A stretch of DNA of 64,000 bases from Flavihumibacter rivuli (GTDB lineage: Bacteria > Bacteroidota > Bacteroidia > Chitinophagales > Chitinophagaceae): positions 772,001 through 836,000 of the forward strand of contig NZ_CP092334.1 of assembly GCF_018595685.2 (NCBI RefSeq), read 5' to 3'. This document shows positions 9,540 to 16,939 of the stretch, piece after piece. The notes beneath the pieces are model-generated. The model was not told where the DNA came from and made no database searches. It saw only the letters and a program-made list of their open reading frames with translations. Positions within the stretch are counted from its first letter, which is position 1. Each line of letters starts with the position of its first letter. The position numbers and the translations under genes were made by a program.

Positions 9540-10670
9540 TCAGGCTTTGACTGCTTTCATGAGCTTGATAAAACTTTGCATCTCCTCCATAGTACCTACG
9601 CTAACCCGGCAATACTTGCCGTCCGGCTGTTCACTGGATCGCAGCAATACATTCTTGGCCAGCATATCCTTGGCAAAATCACCCTGGTAGTTTCGGAGGT
9701 TGAAGAATATGAAGTTGGTAAAGGAAGGCGTGCACCTGAAACCAAGTTTTTCCAGTTCGCTGATGGTAAAGTCGCGTGCTGCAGCATTCTTTTCCTTACT
9801 CAGCTTGCTGTGGGCGAGGTCTTTCAGGCTGGCTTGGGCGGCTGTCATGGACAGGGCGCTCATACAGAAATTGGCGTTGTTAAAATGGTTGGCTGCAAGG
9901 GCCTTGATAGTGTCCGGGTGTGCCATTACAAAGCCAACACGCATCCCGGCCATGGCATGGATCTTGGAAAATGTCCTCACGATGACGATATTCTTGTTGT
10001 CATTGATCAGCGACACCATGGATTCGTTGTAGGGCGCATCCAGGAAATCAATATAGGCTTCGTCAATGGTGACAGTTGCCTGCTTGCTGGCCTCCTGGCA
10101 GAATTGCCTGAGCTCAGCAGGTTTCAGCACCGTGCCCGTAGGGTTGGCAGGGTTACAGATATAAACATGGGAGGTCTTGGTGTCGATGGCCTTCATCATG
10201 GCACCCAGGTCATGCACTTTCGCGCCATCCAGTGCGATCTCCTTTACGTTTACGCCGATCTTTTTAGCGGTGTTGGGAAGTATGCCAAAGGTTGGATTGG
10301 CTGTTACCAGGTCTCCCTGGCTGTAGGCTCTTGCCAATAGGTTGAGGGCTTCCCCGGAACCGGGTGTTACCAGTAAGTGATCAGGGGTGACGCCATAGAA
10401 GGTGGCCAGTTCTTTCTTGAAGTTCTGCAGGGATGGGATATTATACTGGTATCGGTGGGCGGAATTGATCATATCCGCTATGGCTTGTTTGGCTGCAGGG
10501 GAGAGGCCATAAGGGTTTTCGTTGGAGCCCAGGTTGAGCAGTCCTTGTTCGCTTCCCCAATAGCGGGGCAGGTAGTCTTCACCGCCAAGGGACTTAAAGG
10601 AAAAGCTCAGGCCGAATGCTGCCAGGGCGCTTTGTTTCAGCCACTCGCGGCGGGCGATTGGATTGGACAT
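9540..10670 (-). CDS. HisC-like PLP aminotransferase with Tat-type signal
   Basis: A 376-residue fold-type I aminotransferase resembling histidinol-phosphate aminotransferase: LGSNENPYGLS near the start, the TPGSGEALNL cofactor loop, NPANPTGT, DEAYIDF and the PLP-lysine motif RTFSKIHAMAGMRVG. Unlike cytosolic HisC, it begins with SNPIARREWLKQSALAAFG, a twin-arginine-like signal followed by a hydrophobic stretch, so export to the periplasm with bound PLP is likely. No his-operon genes are nearby, so a role in histidine synthesis should not be assumed. The ATG at 10670 is chosen as it starts just before the RR motif. Confidence 0.8.
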   Translation of the reverse strand: MSNPIARREWLKQSALAAFGLSFSFKSLGGEDYLPRYWGSEQGLLNLGSNENPYGLSPAAKQAIADMINSAHRYQYNIPSLQNFKKELATFYGVTPDHLLVTPGSGEALNLLARAYSQGDLVTANPTFGILPNTAKKIGVNVKEIALDGAKVHDLGAMMKAIDTKTSHVYICNPANPTGTVLKPAELRQFCQEASKQATVTIDEAYIDFLDAPYNESMVSLINDNKNIVIVRTFSKIHAMAGMRVGFVMAHPDTIKALAANHFNNANFCMSALSMTAAQASLKDLAHSKLSKEKNAAARDFTISELEKLGFRCTPSFTNFIFFNLRNYQGDFAKDMLAKNVLLRSSEQPDGKYCRVSVGTMEEMQSFIKLMKAVKA

Positions 10671-10718
10671 GGTGTGTTCGTTTTGGTTATCCCCGAATTT
10701 ACAAAATCCATTGCGCAT

Positions 10719-11222
10719 TTAGCCCCTTTTGCCAAGTTCTATCACTTCACAGTCCTTCATGTTTGGGCCGTCGATCACGAAGCGGATGATGGTTCTAACC
10801 TTGTGCCAGCCCTGCTTACCCGCAGCGCCAGGGTTCATGTGAAGGCAATTGAGTTCAGGGTCGAATTGTACCTTAAGGATATGGGAGTGGCCAGAAATGA
10901 ATAGTTGGGGCTTTTCCTCCCTGATCTTTTGCTTCACCCCGGGGGCATACCTGCCGGGGTAGCCGCCAATATGCTTGATATAGACCTTTATGCCTTCTAC
11001 AGTGAACAGGTTTTCCTCCGGGTAAAAACTTCTGACATCATAGCCATCTATATTCCCGTAGACCCCACGTATCTTGATGCCAGTTGCGGCTTCCAGCTGC
11101 TGGGCGATGGCGATGGAGCCAAAATCTCCGGCATGCCATATCTCCTGGCATTGGGAAAAGTGTTGGATGATTTGCTCATCCAGCCAGCCATGAGTGTCGG
11201 AGAGCAGGCCGATCTTTGTCAT
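10719..11222 (-). CDS. YfcE/MJ0936-type metallophosphoesterase
   Basis: A 167-residue cytosolic calcineurin-like phosphodiesterase. The dinuclear-metal motifs are in order: GLLSDTHGW (D-x-H), HAGDFG (GD-x-x), GNIDG (GN-x-D) and SGHSH followed by NPGA. Family members hydrolyse phosphodiester model substrates; the natural substrate is unknown. Its start overlaps the end of the NUDIX gene by four bases (ATGA type), so the two are probably co-translated as NUDIX then phosphodiesterase. Confidence 0.85.
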   Translation of the reverse strand: MTKIGLLSDTHGWLDEQIIQHFSQCQEIWHAGDFGSIAIAQQLEAATGIKIRGVYGNIDGYDVRSFYPEENLFTVEGIKVYIKHIGGYPGRYAPGVKQKIREEKPQLFISGHSHILKVQFDPELNCLHMNPGAAGKQGWHKVRTIIRFVIDGPNMKDCEVIELGKRG

Positions 11223-11626
11223 ATCAATCCCCGTTTTTCAAGTTCGTCAAAAGCCATTAAAACACCCGGCACCTGGTGTTCCTCCAGGGCATAATCCTTT
11301 CGGGAGAAGTACCTAAGGTCCAGGATCTCGTTGCTGGCAACGGGCTGGATTGGTTCATTGCAGAAGAAGCAATCCTGCTCCATCATGATCATATCAGGCT
11401 CGCCAAATGCGGGTGCGCTGATATGGGTAAAGTATTCGAGCTGTTCCGGGGAAAGGGCTACCGAAAGTTCTTCCCGGATTTCCCGGACCAAAGCTTCGGC
11501 CACAGTCTCGCCCTCATCAACCTTGCCTCCGGGAAGGTACCAGGCCCTCTTTTTAGCAGAAAAGGCCAATAATAACCTGCTATTGTTCACTACCACAAGT
11601 CCGGCTGTATGAATCGTTTTCATCAT
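11219..11626 (-). CDS. NUDIX hydrolase
   Basis: A 135-residue protein with the Nudix box (GGKVDEGETVAEALVREIREEL, about residues 33-54, following GxE-x7-REUxEE). It is expected to cleave a nucleoside diphosphate linked to another moiety, perhaps as a housecleaning enzyme; the substrate is unknown. Start could be either of two tandem ATG codons (11626 or 11623). Four-base overlap with the downstream phosphodiesterase suggests one operon. Confidence 0.85.
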   Translation of the reverse strand: MMKTIHTAGLVVVNNSRLLLAFSAKKRAWYLPGGKVDEGETVAEALVREIREELSVALSPEQLEYFTHISAPAFGEPDMIMMEQDCFFCNEPIQPVASNEILDLRYFSRKDYALEEHQVPGVLMAFDELEKRGLI

Positions 11627-11675
11627 AAAATGGGCGGGAAATTAGGAATTTGTAATTTAGCTTAACGATTCATCG

Positions 11676-11768
11676 ATGCCATTCTTCAGAAATTTTACAT
11701 GGTGGATAGACAAGCGCCGCTGGAAATACGTCTTCCTGCTGGCCACCTTGGCAATGGGGTCGAGCTAA
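11676..11768 (+). pseudogene. Possible gene remnant, 30-codon ORF
   Basis: ATG at 11676 opens a short reading frame beginning MPFFRNFTWWIDKRRWKYV, then a hydrophobic stretch and a stop at 11766. The basic-aromatic start followed by a membrane-like segment looks like the N-terminus of a longer membrane or exported protein. A shift into another frame just before the stop would continue with ANLFTGLSQVSE before another stop. This may be the stump of a decayed gene; a real micropeptide or chance ORF is equally possible. Confidence 0.25.
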
Positions 11769-12090
11769 CCTGTTCACGGGCCTCTCACAGGTAAGTGAAT
11801 AATACTTTCTGCATTTCCTGTAATACCTTAACAGGGCGATCGGGCTTCTAAGTCAATTCATGGGGTATCTATTGTTTGGGGATTCCAAGAAAGGAAAGGG
11901 GTTACTCCTTTCAGCGCGAACCAGGCAGGTAATGTTTTTCCAGGAAATCCATTTTGAGGCCTTTCCATTACACTAAGGGTATTGGCAGGATGTAAAAGTT
12001 ACTAATTGAATTTTGTCGATAGCAACTGTTTGCTTTCGACACTCCGGGTTATAAATGATTTTTCAATGCAACTGATTTTAAATATTTCAT
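11769..12090. other. Intergenic stretch without a recognised gene
   Basis: 322 bases between the short remnant and hmgA. I find no credible ORF, tRNA or terminator. It contains several short stop-rich frames and a weak imperfect hairpin near 11893-11914. Best read as leader plus degraded sequence bordering the accessory island. Confidence 0.4.
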
Positions 12091-13248
12091 ATGCCACACT
12101 ATCATAAACTGGGTGTGATCCCACACAAGCGCCATACGCAATTCCGCAAGGCAGATGGCTCCCTGTATTCCGAGCAATTGTTCTCAACCGAAGGTTTCTC
12201 GAACGATTATTCCCTCCTTTACCATTTCCATCCGCCTACTAATATTATAGGGGTAGATGACCCTGTGAACGTTGCCCCTTTGGTGGCTGAGGAGAAAATG
12301 CTCAGGCACCGCTGCTTTGAAGGATTCCATGTTAAACCAGAGCCTGACTTCCTCGCCAGCAGGAAACCGGTTTTGGTCAACAGCGATTGCCATATTGTAC
12401 TGGCCGCCCCCCAACAAAGTATGACCGGGTATTTTTATAAGAATGCGGATGCTGACGAAATGATTTTCGTACATGAAGGTTCCGGTAAACTCAAGACCAT
12501 GTACGGTAATCTTGATTTTTCCTATGGCGACTACCTGGTGATTCCGAGGGGGACCATTTACCAGATCGAATTCGCTGCCGGGAATAATCGCCTTTTTATT
12601 GTTGAATCGTTTAGTCCTATCCGCTATCCTAAACGTTACATGAGCAAATATGGTCAATTATTGGAGCATTCCCCATTCTGCGAGCGCGATATCCGGGCGC
12701 CACATGAATTGCTGAGCTTTGATCAAAAAGGCGATTTCCTGATTAAAACCAAGAAGAAAGGGATGATGTATGGGTTGCATTATGGGCACCATCCTTTCGA
12801 TGTGGTAGGATGGGACGGATGCTGTTACCCCTTTGCCTTCAGTATCCATGATTTTGAACCTATCACCGGCAGGGTTCACCAGCCACCGCCGGTTCACCAG
12901 ACCTTCGAAGCCCACAATTTTGTTGTTTGTTCTTTTGTGCCCCGTTTGTATGACTACCATCCGGAAGCCATTCCTGCACCGTATAACCACAGCAATATTG
13001 ATAGCGATGAAGTGCTGTATTACGTTGACGGTGATTTCATGAGCCGCAAGAATGTAACCCGCGGAATGATCACTTTGCATCCTGCAGGCATACCACATGG
13101 CCCACACCCGGGCGCGGTTGAAAAATCCATCGGTAAGAAGGATACTGCAGAACTGGCCGTCATGGTAGACACCTTTCACCCCCTGCAACTTACTGTAGAT
13201 GCACTTTCCATTGAAAACAAGGACTATACCATGTCTTGGGCAGAATAA
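12091..13248 (+). CDS. hmgA: Homogentisate 1,2-dioxygenase
   Basis: Opens the aromatic ring of homogentisate to maleylacetoacetate in tyrosine/phenylalanine degradation, using non-heme Fe(II) in a cupin fold. The 385-residue protein starts MPHYHKLGVIPHKRHTQF, as expected for the shorter bacterial form. Conserved regions include GDYLVIPRGTIYQIE, GWDGCCYPFAFSIHDFEPITGR, the HQPPPVHQTFEA-like segment and the iron-binding region IPHGPHPGA near the C-terminus. No 4-hydroxyphenylpyruvate dioxygenase, fumarylacetoacetase or maleylacetoacetate isomerase lies nearby, so the rest of the pathway must be elsewhere. Confidence 0.9.
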   Translation: MPHYHKLGVIPHKRHTQFRKADGSLYSEQLFSTEGFSNDYSLLYHFHPPTNIIGVDDPVNVAPLVAEEKMLRHRCFEGFHVKPEPDFLASRKPVLVNSDCHIVLAAPQQSMTGYFYKNADADEMIFVHEGSGKLKTMYGNLDFSYGDYLVIPRGTIYQIEFAAGNNRLFIVESFSPIRYPKRYMSKYGQLLEHSPFCERDIRAPHELLSFDQKGDFLIKTKKKGMMYGLHYGHHPFDVVGWDGCCYPFAFSIHDFEPITGRVHQPPPVHQTFEAHNFVVCSFVPRLYDYHPEAIPAPYNHSNIDSDEVLYYVDGDFMSRKNVTRGMITLHPAGIPHGPHPGAVEKSIGKKDTAELAVMVDTFHPLQLTVDALSIENKDYTMSWAE

Positions 13249-13262
13249 GGAGTATAACATGA

Positions 13263-13304
13263 GGTCGGAGACGGGTCGGACGCAAGTCCGACCCGTCTCC
13301 GACC
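13263..13304. repeat. Perfect 19-bp hairpin (REP-like head)
   Basis: Bases 13263-13281 and 13286-13304 are exact reverse complements, separated by the tetraloop GCAA. The right arm merges into the 11-bp tandem array that follows. There is no T tract, so this is not a standard terminator, although it lies 15 bases after the hmgA stop and could end or stabilise that mRNA. Confidence 0.85.
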
Positions 13305-13370
13305 CGTCTCCGACCCGTCTCCGACCCGTCTCCGACCCGTCTCCGACCCGTCTCCGACCCGTCTCCGACC
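13288..13370. repeat. Tandem array of an 11-bp unit (CCGACCCGTCT)
   Basis: Seven identical head-to-tail copies of CCGACCCGTCT plus a six-base partial copy. Eleven is not a multiple of three and the array is far more GC-rich than the flanks. The array ends 75 bases before a Y1/HUH transposase gene, so it is plausibly the repeat that the transposase recognises. There are no spacers, so it is not CRISPR. Confidence 0.9.
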
Positions 13371-13445
13371 AAAACCGTCTATTCACCCCCTTAGAAAGGG
13401 TGTTTTATTTTTTGCATACGCTTCTTACTGGAATAGTTTCGATTT

Positions 13446-14105
13446 ATGAAACATTCCAAGACTTTTAGGCCGGACTTTGTAGAGGGTAAGTTTTTCCATT
13501 TGTACAACAGGACCAATGATAAGGGATTGCTGTTCAGGGAGGCTGAGGATAGGTACCTGTTCCTGAGGAAATTCAGCCATTACCTGAAGCCTTTCTTGAC
13601 AACTTACGCCTATAATTTATTAGACACCCACTTTCATGCTGTGATCAAAGTGAAATCGAAAGAAGAGTGTTTAAGCTACCTGAGAACCCTGGATAAAGAA
13701 GAGTTGATTAAAGCCGAGGAGGGGTTCTTCAATAGTGGTGATATCAACAAACTGATCGATGCTGAGTTGCAGCGGTTCTTTGCCAGTTATGCCCAGGTTT
13801 TCAATACAACCCACGGGCGGCATGGCAATCTTTTCCAACACCGGTTTTGCTGCCCTGAAATTGAGGATGAAGCCCATCTCTTTCAAACCATCGTATATGT
13901 GCATGCTAATACCGATAAGCATGGGATCTGTTCTTTCCTTGACTATAAATGGTCTAGTTATCCGGTCATCCTGAATGAAAGACCTGGTATAGTTGATTGC
14001 CAGGCTGTACTCAAACTTTTCGGGGGTAAGGAAGCCTTTGAGAAATTCCACCTGGAAAATGTGGAATACTACTATTCCTGCAATACTGGAATGGATATGG
14101 ATTAA
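13446..14105 (+). CDS. Y1/HUH transposase of the REP-associated (RAYT) type
   Basis: A 219-residue single-strand DNA nickase-like transposase. The order of motifs fits the family: FFHLYNRTND (first strand, residues 17-25), HFH at 62-64 for the metal-binding HUH motif within LLDTHFHAVIKV, GNLFQHRF (127-134), and the helix with candidate catalytic Tyr151 in IVYVHANTDKHG followed by YKWSSYP. RAYTs are typically single-copy per site, domesticated, and associated with palindromic REP repeats; no IS ends or target duplication are visible here. The adjacent hairpin and 11-bp array make it a candidate REP partner. Confidence 0.85.
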   Translation: MKHSKTFRPDFVEGKFFHLYNRTNDKGLLFREAEDRYLFLRKFSHYLKPFLTTYAYNLLDTHFHAVIKVKSKEECLSYLRTLDKEELIKAEEGFFNSGDINKLIDAELQRFFASYAQVFNTTHGRHGNLFQHRFCCPEIEDEAHLFQTIVYVHANTDKHGICSFLDYKWSSYPVILNERPGIVDCQAVLKLFGGKEAFEKFHLENVEYYYSCNTGMDMD

Positions 14106-14214
14106 GGAAAACATAGCCCGGACCCTGATGCCGGAAACAAGGGCTAGAAAGATCGCCGGATGGTAATTCACTGATATGATAAATTTTATTATATTCAGAC
14201 ACAAAAATTGCCAT

Positions 14215-14613
14215 ATGATCAAAATCAATGACCTTAAGCCGGGCGATTATGTTCTGGCACAATACGAAGGTGAACTATGGGAAGGCATTGTGAATGAATT
14301 GAACCGGGAGGATAAGGAAGTATGTGTTCAAACCGAAGTGCAGGATTTCTGGTTCAAGCCGGAGGACCTGAGACCTATCCCACTCAATGACGCACAGCTC
14401 ATGAAATTCAATTTCGAAAAAGAAGTCCTCGAGAATGGGGCTATCAAGTACAAAAAGGGACCCTTCAGGGTATTGCTGCCCGCCGATGGACGGTTTGATG
14501 ATTTTGAGATCTGGTACAGGGAAGACCGCCGCCATATCAAGCAGCCTATCAATGTCCATGAACTACAGAATCACTACCTCCAGATGACCAAAGTGGAACT
14601 CGCCCGCAATTAA
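14215..14613 (+). CDS. Conserved hypothetical protein
   Basis: A 132-residue soluble, acidic protein beginning MIKINDLKPGDYVLAQYEGE. The N-terminal 50 residues look like a small SH3/Tudor-type beta barrel (GDYVLAQYEGELWEGIVNELNREDKEVCV), and the rest alternates strand and helix. No signal or membrane segment is seen. Function unrecognised. ATG 14215 is preferred over an in-frame ATG 39 bases upstream because it matches the start of the barrel. Confidence 0.6.
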   Translation: MIKINDLKPGDYVLAQYEGELWEGIVNELNREDKEVCVQTEVQDFWFKPEDLRPIPLNDAQLMKFNFEKEVLENGAIKYKKGPFRVLLPADGRFDDFEIWYREDRRHIKQPINVHELQNHYLQMTKVELARN

Positions 14614-14622
14614 CCCCGATAT

Positions 14623-14638
14623 CCCCGCCCGGGTGGGG
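14623..14638 (+). terminator. Short GC hairpin after the 14215-14613 gene
   Basis: CCCCGCCCGGGTGGGG can fold on itself and is followed within 10 bases by CTATTTTTA. A possible weak terminator; the loop would be tight and the T run is displaced. Confidence 0.35.
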
Positions 14639-14729
14639 GACCTGCTATTTTTATGGGAGAAGGTCCTGATTTCTAGCCAGAAGGGTCGAATTTTGGCTAA
14701 ATTTGGACCTAATTACAACATTTTCAGCC

Positions 14730-14758
14730 AAAATGGGGAAAAAATCCCCATTTTTTTT
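14730..14758 (+). terminator. Rho-independent terminator upstream of infA
   Basis: AAAATGGGGA pairs with TCCCCATTTT across a loop of about five A residues, and the stem runs into eight T residues. It isolates the infA-rplQ block from upstream transcription and lies just before the infA promoter element. Confidence 0.8.
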
Positions 14759-14779
14759 CTTATTTGAAGTAATTAATCC

Positions 14780-14787
14780 TATCTTTG
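14780..14787 (+). promoter_or_regulatory. TAnnTTTG -7 element for the infA-rplQ operon
   Basis: TATCTTTG ends 16 bases before the infA ATG and lies directly after a strong terminator, so it is the likely start of this ribosomal-protein transcript. No good -33 TTG is seen at 19-20 bases. Confidence 0.6.
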
Positions 14788-14803
14788 CGCTCCCAAAATC
14801 TGT

Positions 14804-15022
14804 ATGGCAAAACAAGCACTCATTAAACAGGATGGCATTATTGTAGAAGCACTTTCGAACGCCATGTTCAAAGTTAAGCTTCAGAACGACCATGAAATAT
14901 TGGCAACCATTTCCGGCAAAATGAGGATGCACTATATCCGGATTCTGCCTGGTGATAAGGTAGGTGTAGAGATGAGTCCATACGACTTAACAAGGGGTAG
15001 GATTATTTTCAGATATAAATAA
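14804..15022 (+). CDS. infA: Translation initiation factor IF-1
   Basis: A 72-residue OB-fold protein that binds the 30S A site and helps IF-2 and IF-3 in initiation. The sequence shows the family hallmarks [37 protein letters not shown] and [13 protein letters not shown]. Length is exactly typical. First gene of the block infA-rpmJ-rpsM-rpsK-rpsD-rpoA-rplQ; secY and map, often just upstream in other bacteria, are absent here. Confidence 0.97.
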   Translation: MAKQALIKQDGIIVEALSNAMFKVKLQNDHEILATISGKMRMHYIRILPGDKVGVEMSPYDLTRGRIIFRYK

Positions 15023-15031
15023 TATAACATC

Positions 15032-15148
15032 ATGAAAGTTCGTGCATCCATCAAGAAGCGCAGTGCTGATTGTAAGATCGTGAGAAGAAAGGGTAAGCTG
15101 TACGTGATCAACAAGAAAAACCCACGTTACAAGCAAAGACAAGGGTAA
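15032..15148 (+). CDS. rpmJ: Ribosomal protein L36 (zinc-free form)
   Basis: A 38-residue 50S subunit protein, [20 protein letters not shown] and ending NPRYKQRQG. It lies nine bases after infA and is too short for routine ORF cut-offs. Of the four zinc ligands in the C+ form (Cys11, Cys14, Cys27, His33), only Cys14 remains; the others are Ser, Asn and Tyr, so this is a C-minus L36 that should not bind zinc. Confidence 0.95.
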   Translation: MKVRASIKKRSADCKIVRRKGKLYVINKKNPRYKQRQG

Positions 15149-15204
15149 TTCCCCCTGACTTTTCCCTCAATTAGTCATTTGTAAATCGAAAATAGAATCA
15201 GATT

Positions 15205-15585
15205 ATGGCTCGTATTGCCGGTGTTGACTTACCAAAAAACAAAAGGGGCGAAATTGGCCTTACCTACATTTACGGTATCGGTCGCTCTACAGCGCAGTAC
15301 ATTCTGGAAAAAGCTAATATTAGCTTTGACAAGAAGGTACACCAGTGGAATGACGATGAACTGGCCGCTATCCGTAACATCATCAACGATGAACTGAAGG
15401 TAGAAGGACAATTGCGTTCTGAGGTACAGATGAGCATCAAGCGCCTGCTTGATATCGCCTGTTACCGTGGTCTTCGCCACCGTAAAGGGTTGCCTGTTCG
15501 TGGTCAGCGTACCAAGACCAACAGCCGCACCCGTAAAGGTAAGCGTAAGACAGTTGCTGGTAAGAAAAAGGCTCCTAAGAAGTAA
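15205..15585 (+). CDS. rpsM: Ribosomal protein S13
   Basis: A 126-residue head protein of the 30S subunit that contacts tRNA and forms intersubunit bridges. Recognised by [54 protein letters not shown] and the basic C-terminal tail rich in Lys. Third gene of the infA block, 56 bases after rpmJ. Confidence 0.97.
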   Translation: MARIAGVDLPKNKRGEIGLTYIYGIGRSTAQYILEKANISFDKKVHQWNDDELAAIRNIINDELKVEGQLRSEVQMSIKRLLDIACYRGLRHRKGLPVRGQRTKTNSRTRKGKRKTVAGKKKAPKK

Positions 15586-15691
15586 GACATAGACCCACTG
15601 CCGGATCCTTGCTTAGGAGGGGGAGGAGTGGTTCGATCCTGTTGCCTGTGTGGCAGGAATTATTTGTTAAAGATTACCTCAGTTAATTATC

Positions 15692-16093
15692 ATGGCAAAA
15701 GCACAAAACAGCGCGAAAGCAGCTGCCAAGAAGAGAGTAGTAAAAGTTGACGCATACGGTGATGCCCACATCACAGCGAGTTTCAACAACATCATCATCA
15801 GCTTGACCAACAAGCAGGGTCAGGTTATTTCATGGTCCTCTGCCGGTAAGATGGGTTTCAAGGGTTCTAAGAAGAACACTCCCTATGCCGCCCAGATGGC
15901 TTCATCTGACGCCGCTAAAACAGCCCTGGATGCAGGTTTGAAGCGCGTAGATGTTTATGTTAAAGGTCCTGGTTCTGGTCGTGAGAGCGCTATCCGCGCC
16001 CTGGCACAGTCCGGTATCGAAGTGGTGATGATCAAAGACGTTACCCCGTTGCCCCACAACGGTTGCCGTCCTCCGAAAAAGCGCCGCGTTTAA
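15692..16093 (+). CDS. rpsK: Ribosomal protein S11
   Basis: A 133-residue 30S platform protein. Recognised by [55 protein letters not shown] and the C-terminal [17 protein letters not shown]. It has a basic alanine-rich N-terminus. A 106-base gap separates it from rpsM and a terminator-like hairpin follows it. Confidence 0.97.
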   Translation: MAKAQNSAKAAAKKRVVKVDAYGDAHITASFNNIIISLTNKQGQVISWSSAGKMGFKGSKKNTPYAAQMASSDAAKTALDAGLKRVDVYVKGPGSGRESAIRALAQSGIEVVMIKDVTPLPHNGCRPPKKRRV

Positions 16094-16109
16094 GCATACA
16101 TATTTTACC

Positions 16110-16140
16110 AAAACCCAAAGTCCACAAGGCTTTGGGTTTT
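16110..16140 (+). terminator. Intra-operon hairpin between rpsK and rpsD
   Basis: AAAACCCAAAG (16110-16120) pairs perfectly with CTTTGGGTTTT (16130-16140) over a nine-base loop. A T-rich stretch, including seven T residues near 16151, follows. It lies between two genes expected to be co-transcribed, so it may act as a partial terminator or attenuator rather than a full stop. Confidence 0.65.
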
Positions 16141-16224
16141 GGATTTTCTATTTTTTTAACCTGGGTGTGCAATTGATTTTAGATTTTTAATGATTGCACA
16201 CTGTAACTAAAAAATCAAGCTAAT

Positions 16225-16830
16225 ATGGCACGTTACACTGGTCCAAAGACCAAAATTTCCCGCATCTTCGGTGAGCCCATCCTGGGTAACGGTAAGTGGT
16301 TGAACAAGAACAGCAACCCTCCCGGTCAGCATGGTGCCGCCCGCAAGCGTAAGAGCCTGGGTGAATACGCCCTTCAGCTCCGCGAAAAGCAAAAAGCCAA
16401 GTATACCTATGGTGTACTCGAGCGCCAGTTCCGTAAGACTTTCGAAGAGGCTGCCCGTCGTAAGGGTGTTACAGGTGAAAACCTGATCAAACTCCTGGAA
16501 GCCCGTCTGGATAACACTGTTTTCCGTCTTGGTATCGCTGCTTCTCGTCCTGCTGCCCGTCAGCTGGTGAGCCATAAGCATATCATGGTGAACGGTGAAG
16601 TAGTGAACATTCCTTCTTTCCAACTGCAGCCTGGTGATATCATCACCTTCAAGCCTGCTTCTTCCGAGAAGAGCGGTTTGACCAGCCAGGTACGTGGTAA
16701 GAACCAGAAGTTCAGCTGGCTGGATTGGAACGAAAGCGAGATGAAAGGTACTTTTATTGCTTATCCTGAGCGTGAAAGCGTTCCTGAGAACATCAAGGAG
16801 CAACTGATCGTTGAATTGTACTCTAAGTAA
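16225..16830 (+). CDS. rpsD: Ribosomal protein S4
   Basis: A 201-residue primary 16S rRNA-binding protein and 30S assembly initiator. Visible: MARYTGPKTKISRIFGEP, SNPPGQHGAARKRKSLGEYA, EKQKAKYTYGVLERQFRK and an S4 RNA-binding domain around residues 92-155 (LEARLDNTVFRLGIA, RQLVSHKHIMVNGEVVNIPS). The zinc-binding cysteines of some S4 proteins are absent. In E. coli S4 represses the alpha operon; whether it acts on hairpins here is unknown. Confidence 0.97.
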   Translation: MARYTGPKTKISRIFGEPILGNGKWLNKNSNPPGQHGAARKRKSLGEYALQLREKQKAKYTYGVLERQFRKTFEEAARRKGVTGENLIKLLEARLDNTVFRLGIAASRPAARQLVSHKHIMVNGEVVNIPSFQLQPGDIITFKPASSEKSGLTSQVRGKNQKFSWLDWNESEMKGTFIAYPERESVPENIKEQLIVELYSK

Positions 16831-16939
16831 TAGCGGATAATATTTATTTATTCGTTATATTGAGCGCTTGTGCAGGACCGATGTCCTGCTGAAGGGTAAA
16901 CAAAAACCATCATCCACAAAACGTAAATCGTACAAACAA

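Noticed and set aside
9576..10340. Plus-strand 254-codon ORF opposite the HisC-like gene
   Set aside because: Antisense shadow; the minus strand encodes a clear aminotransferase.
13288..13370. The 11-bp tandem array as a CRISPR array
   Set aside because: Units are identical and directly joined with no spacers, and no cas genes are near.
12658..13386. Minus-strand ORF of 242 codons across hmgA and the tandem array
   Set aside because: It is antisense to hmgA and extended by the stop-free 11-bp repeats, which read through in every frame. No family signature.
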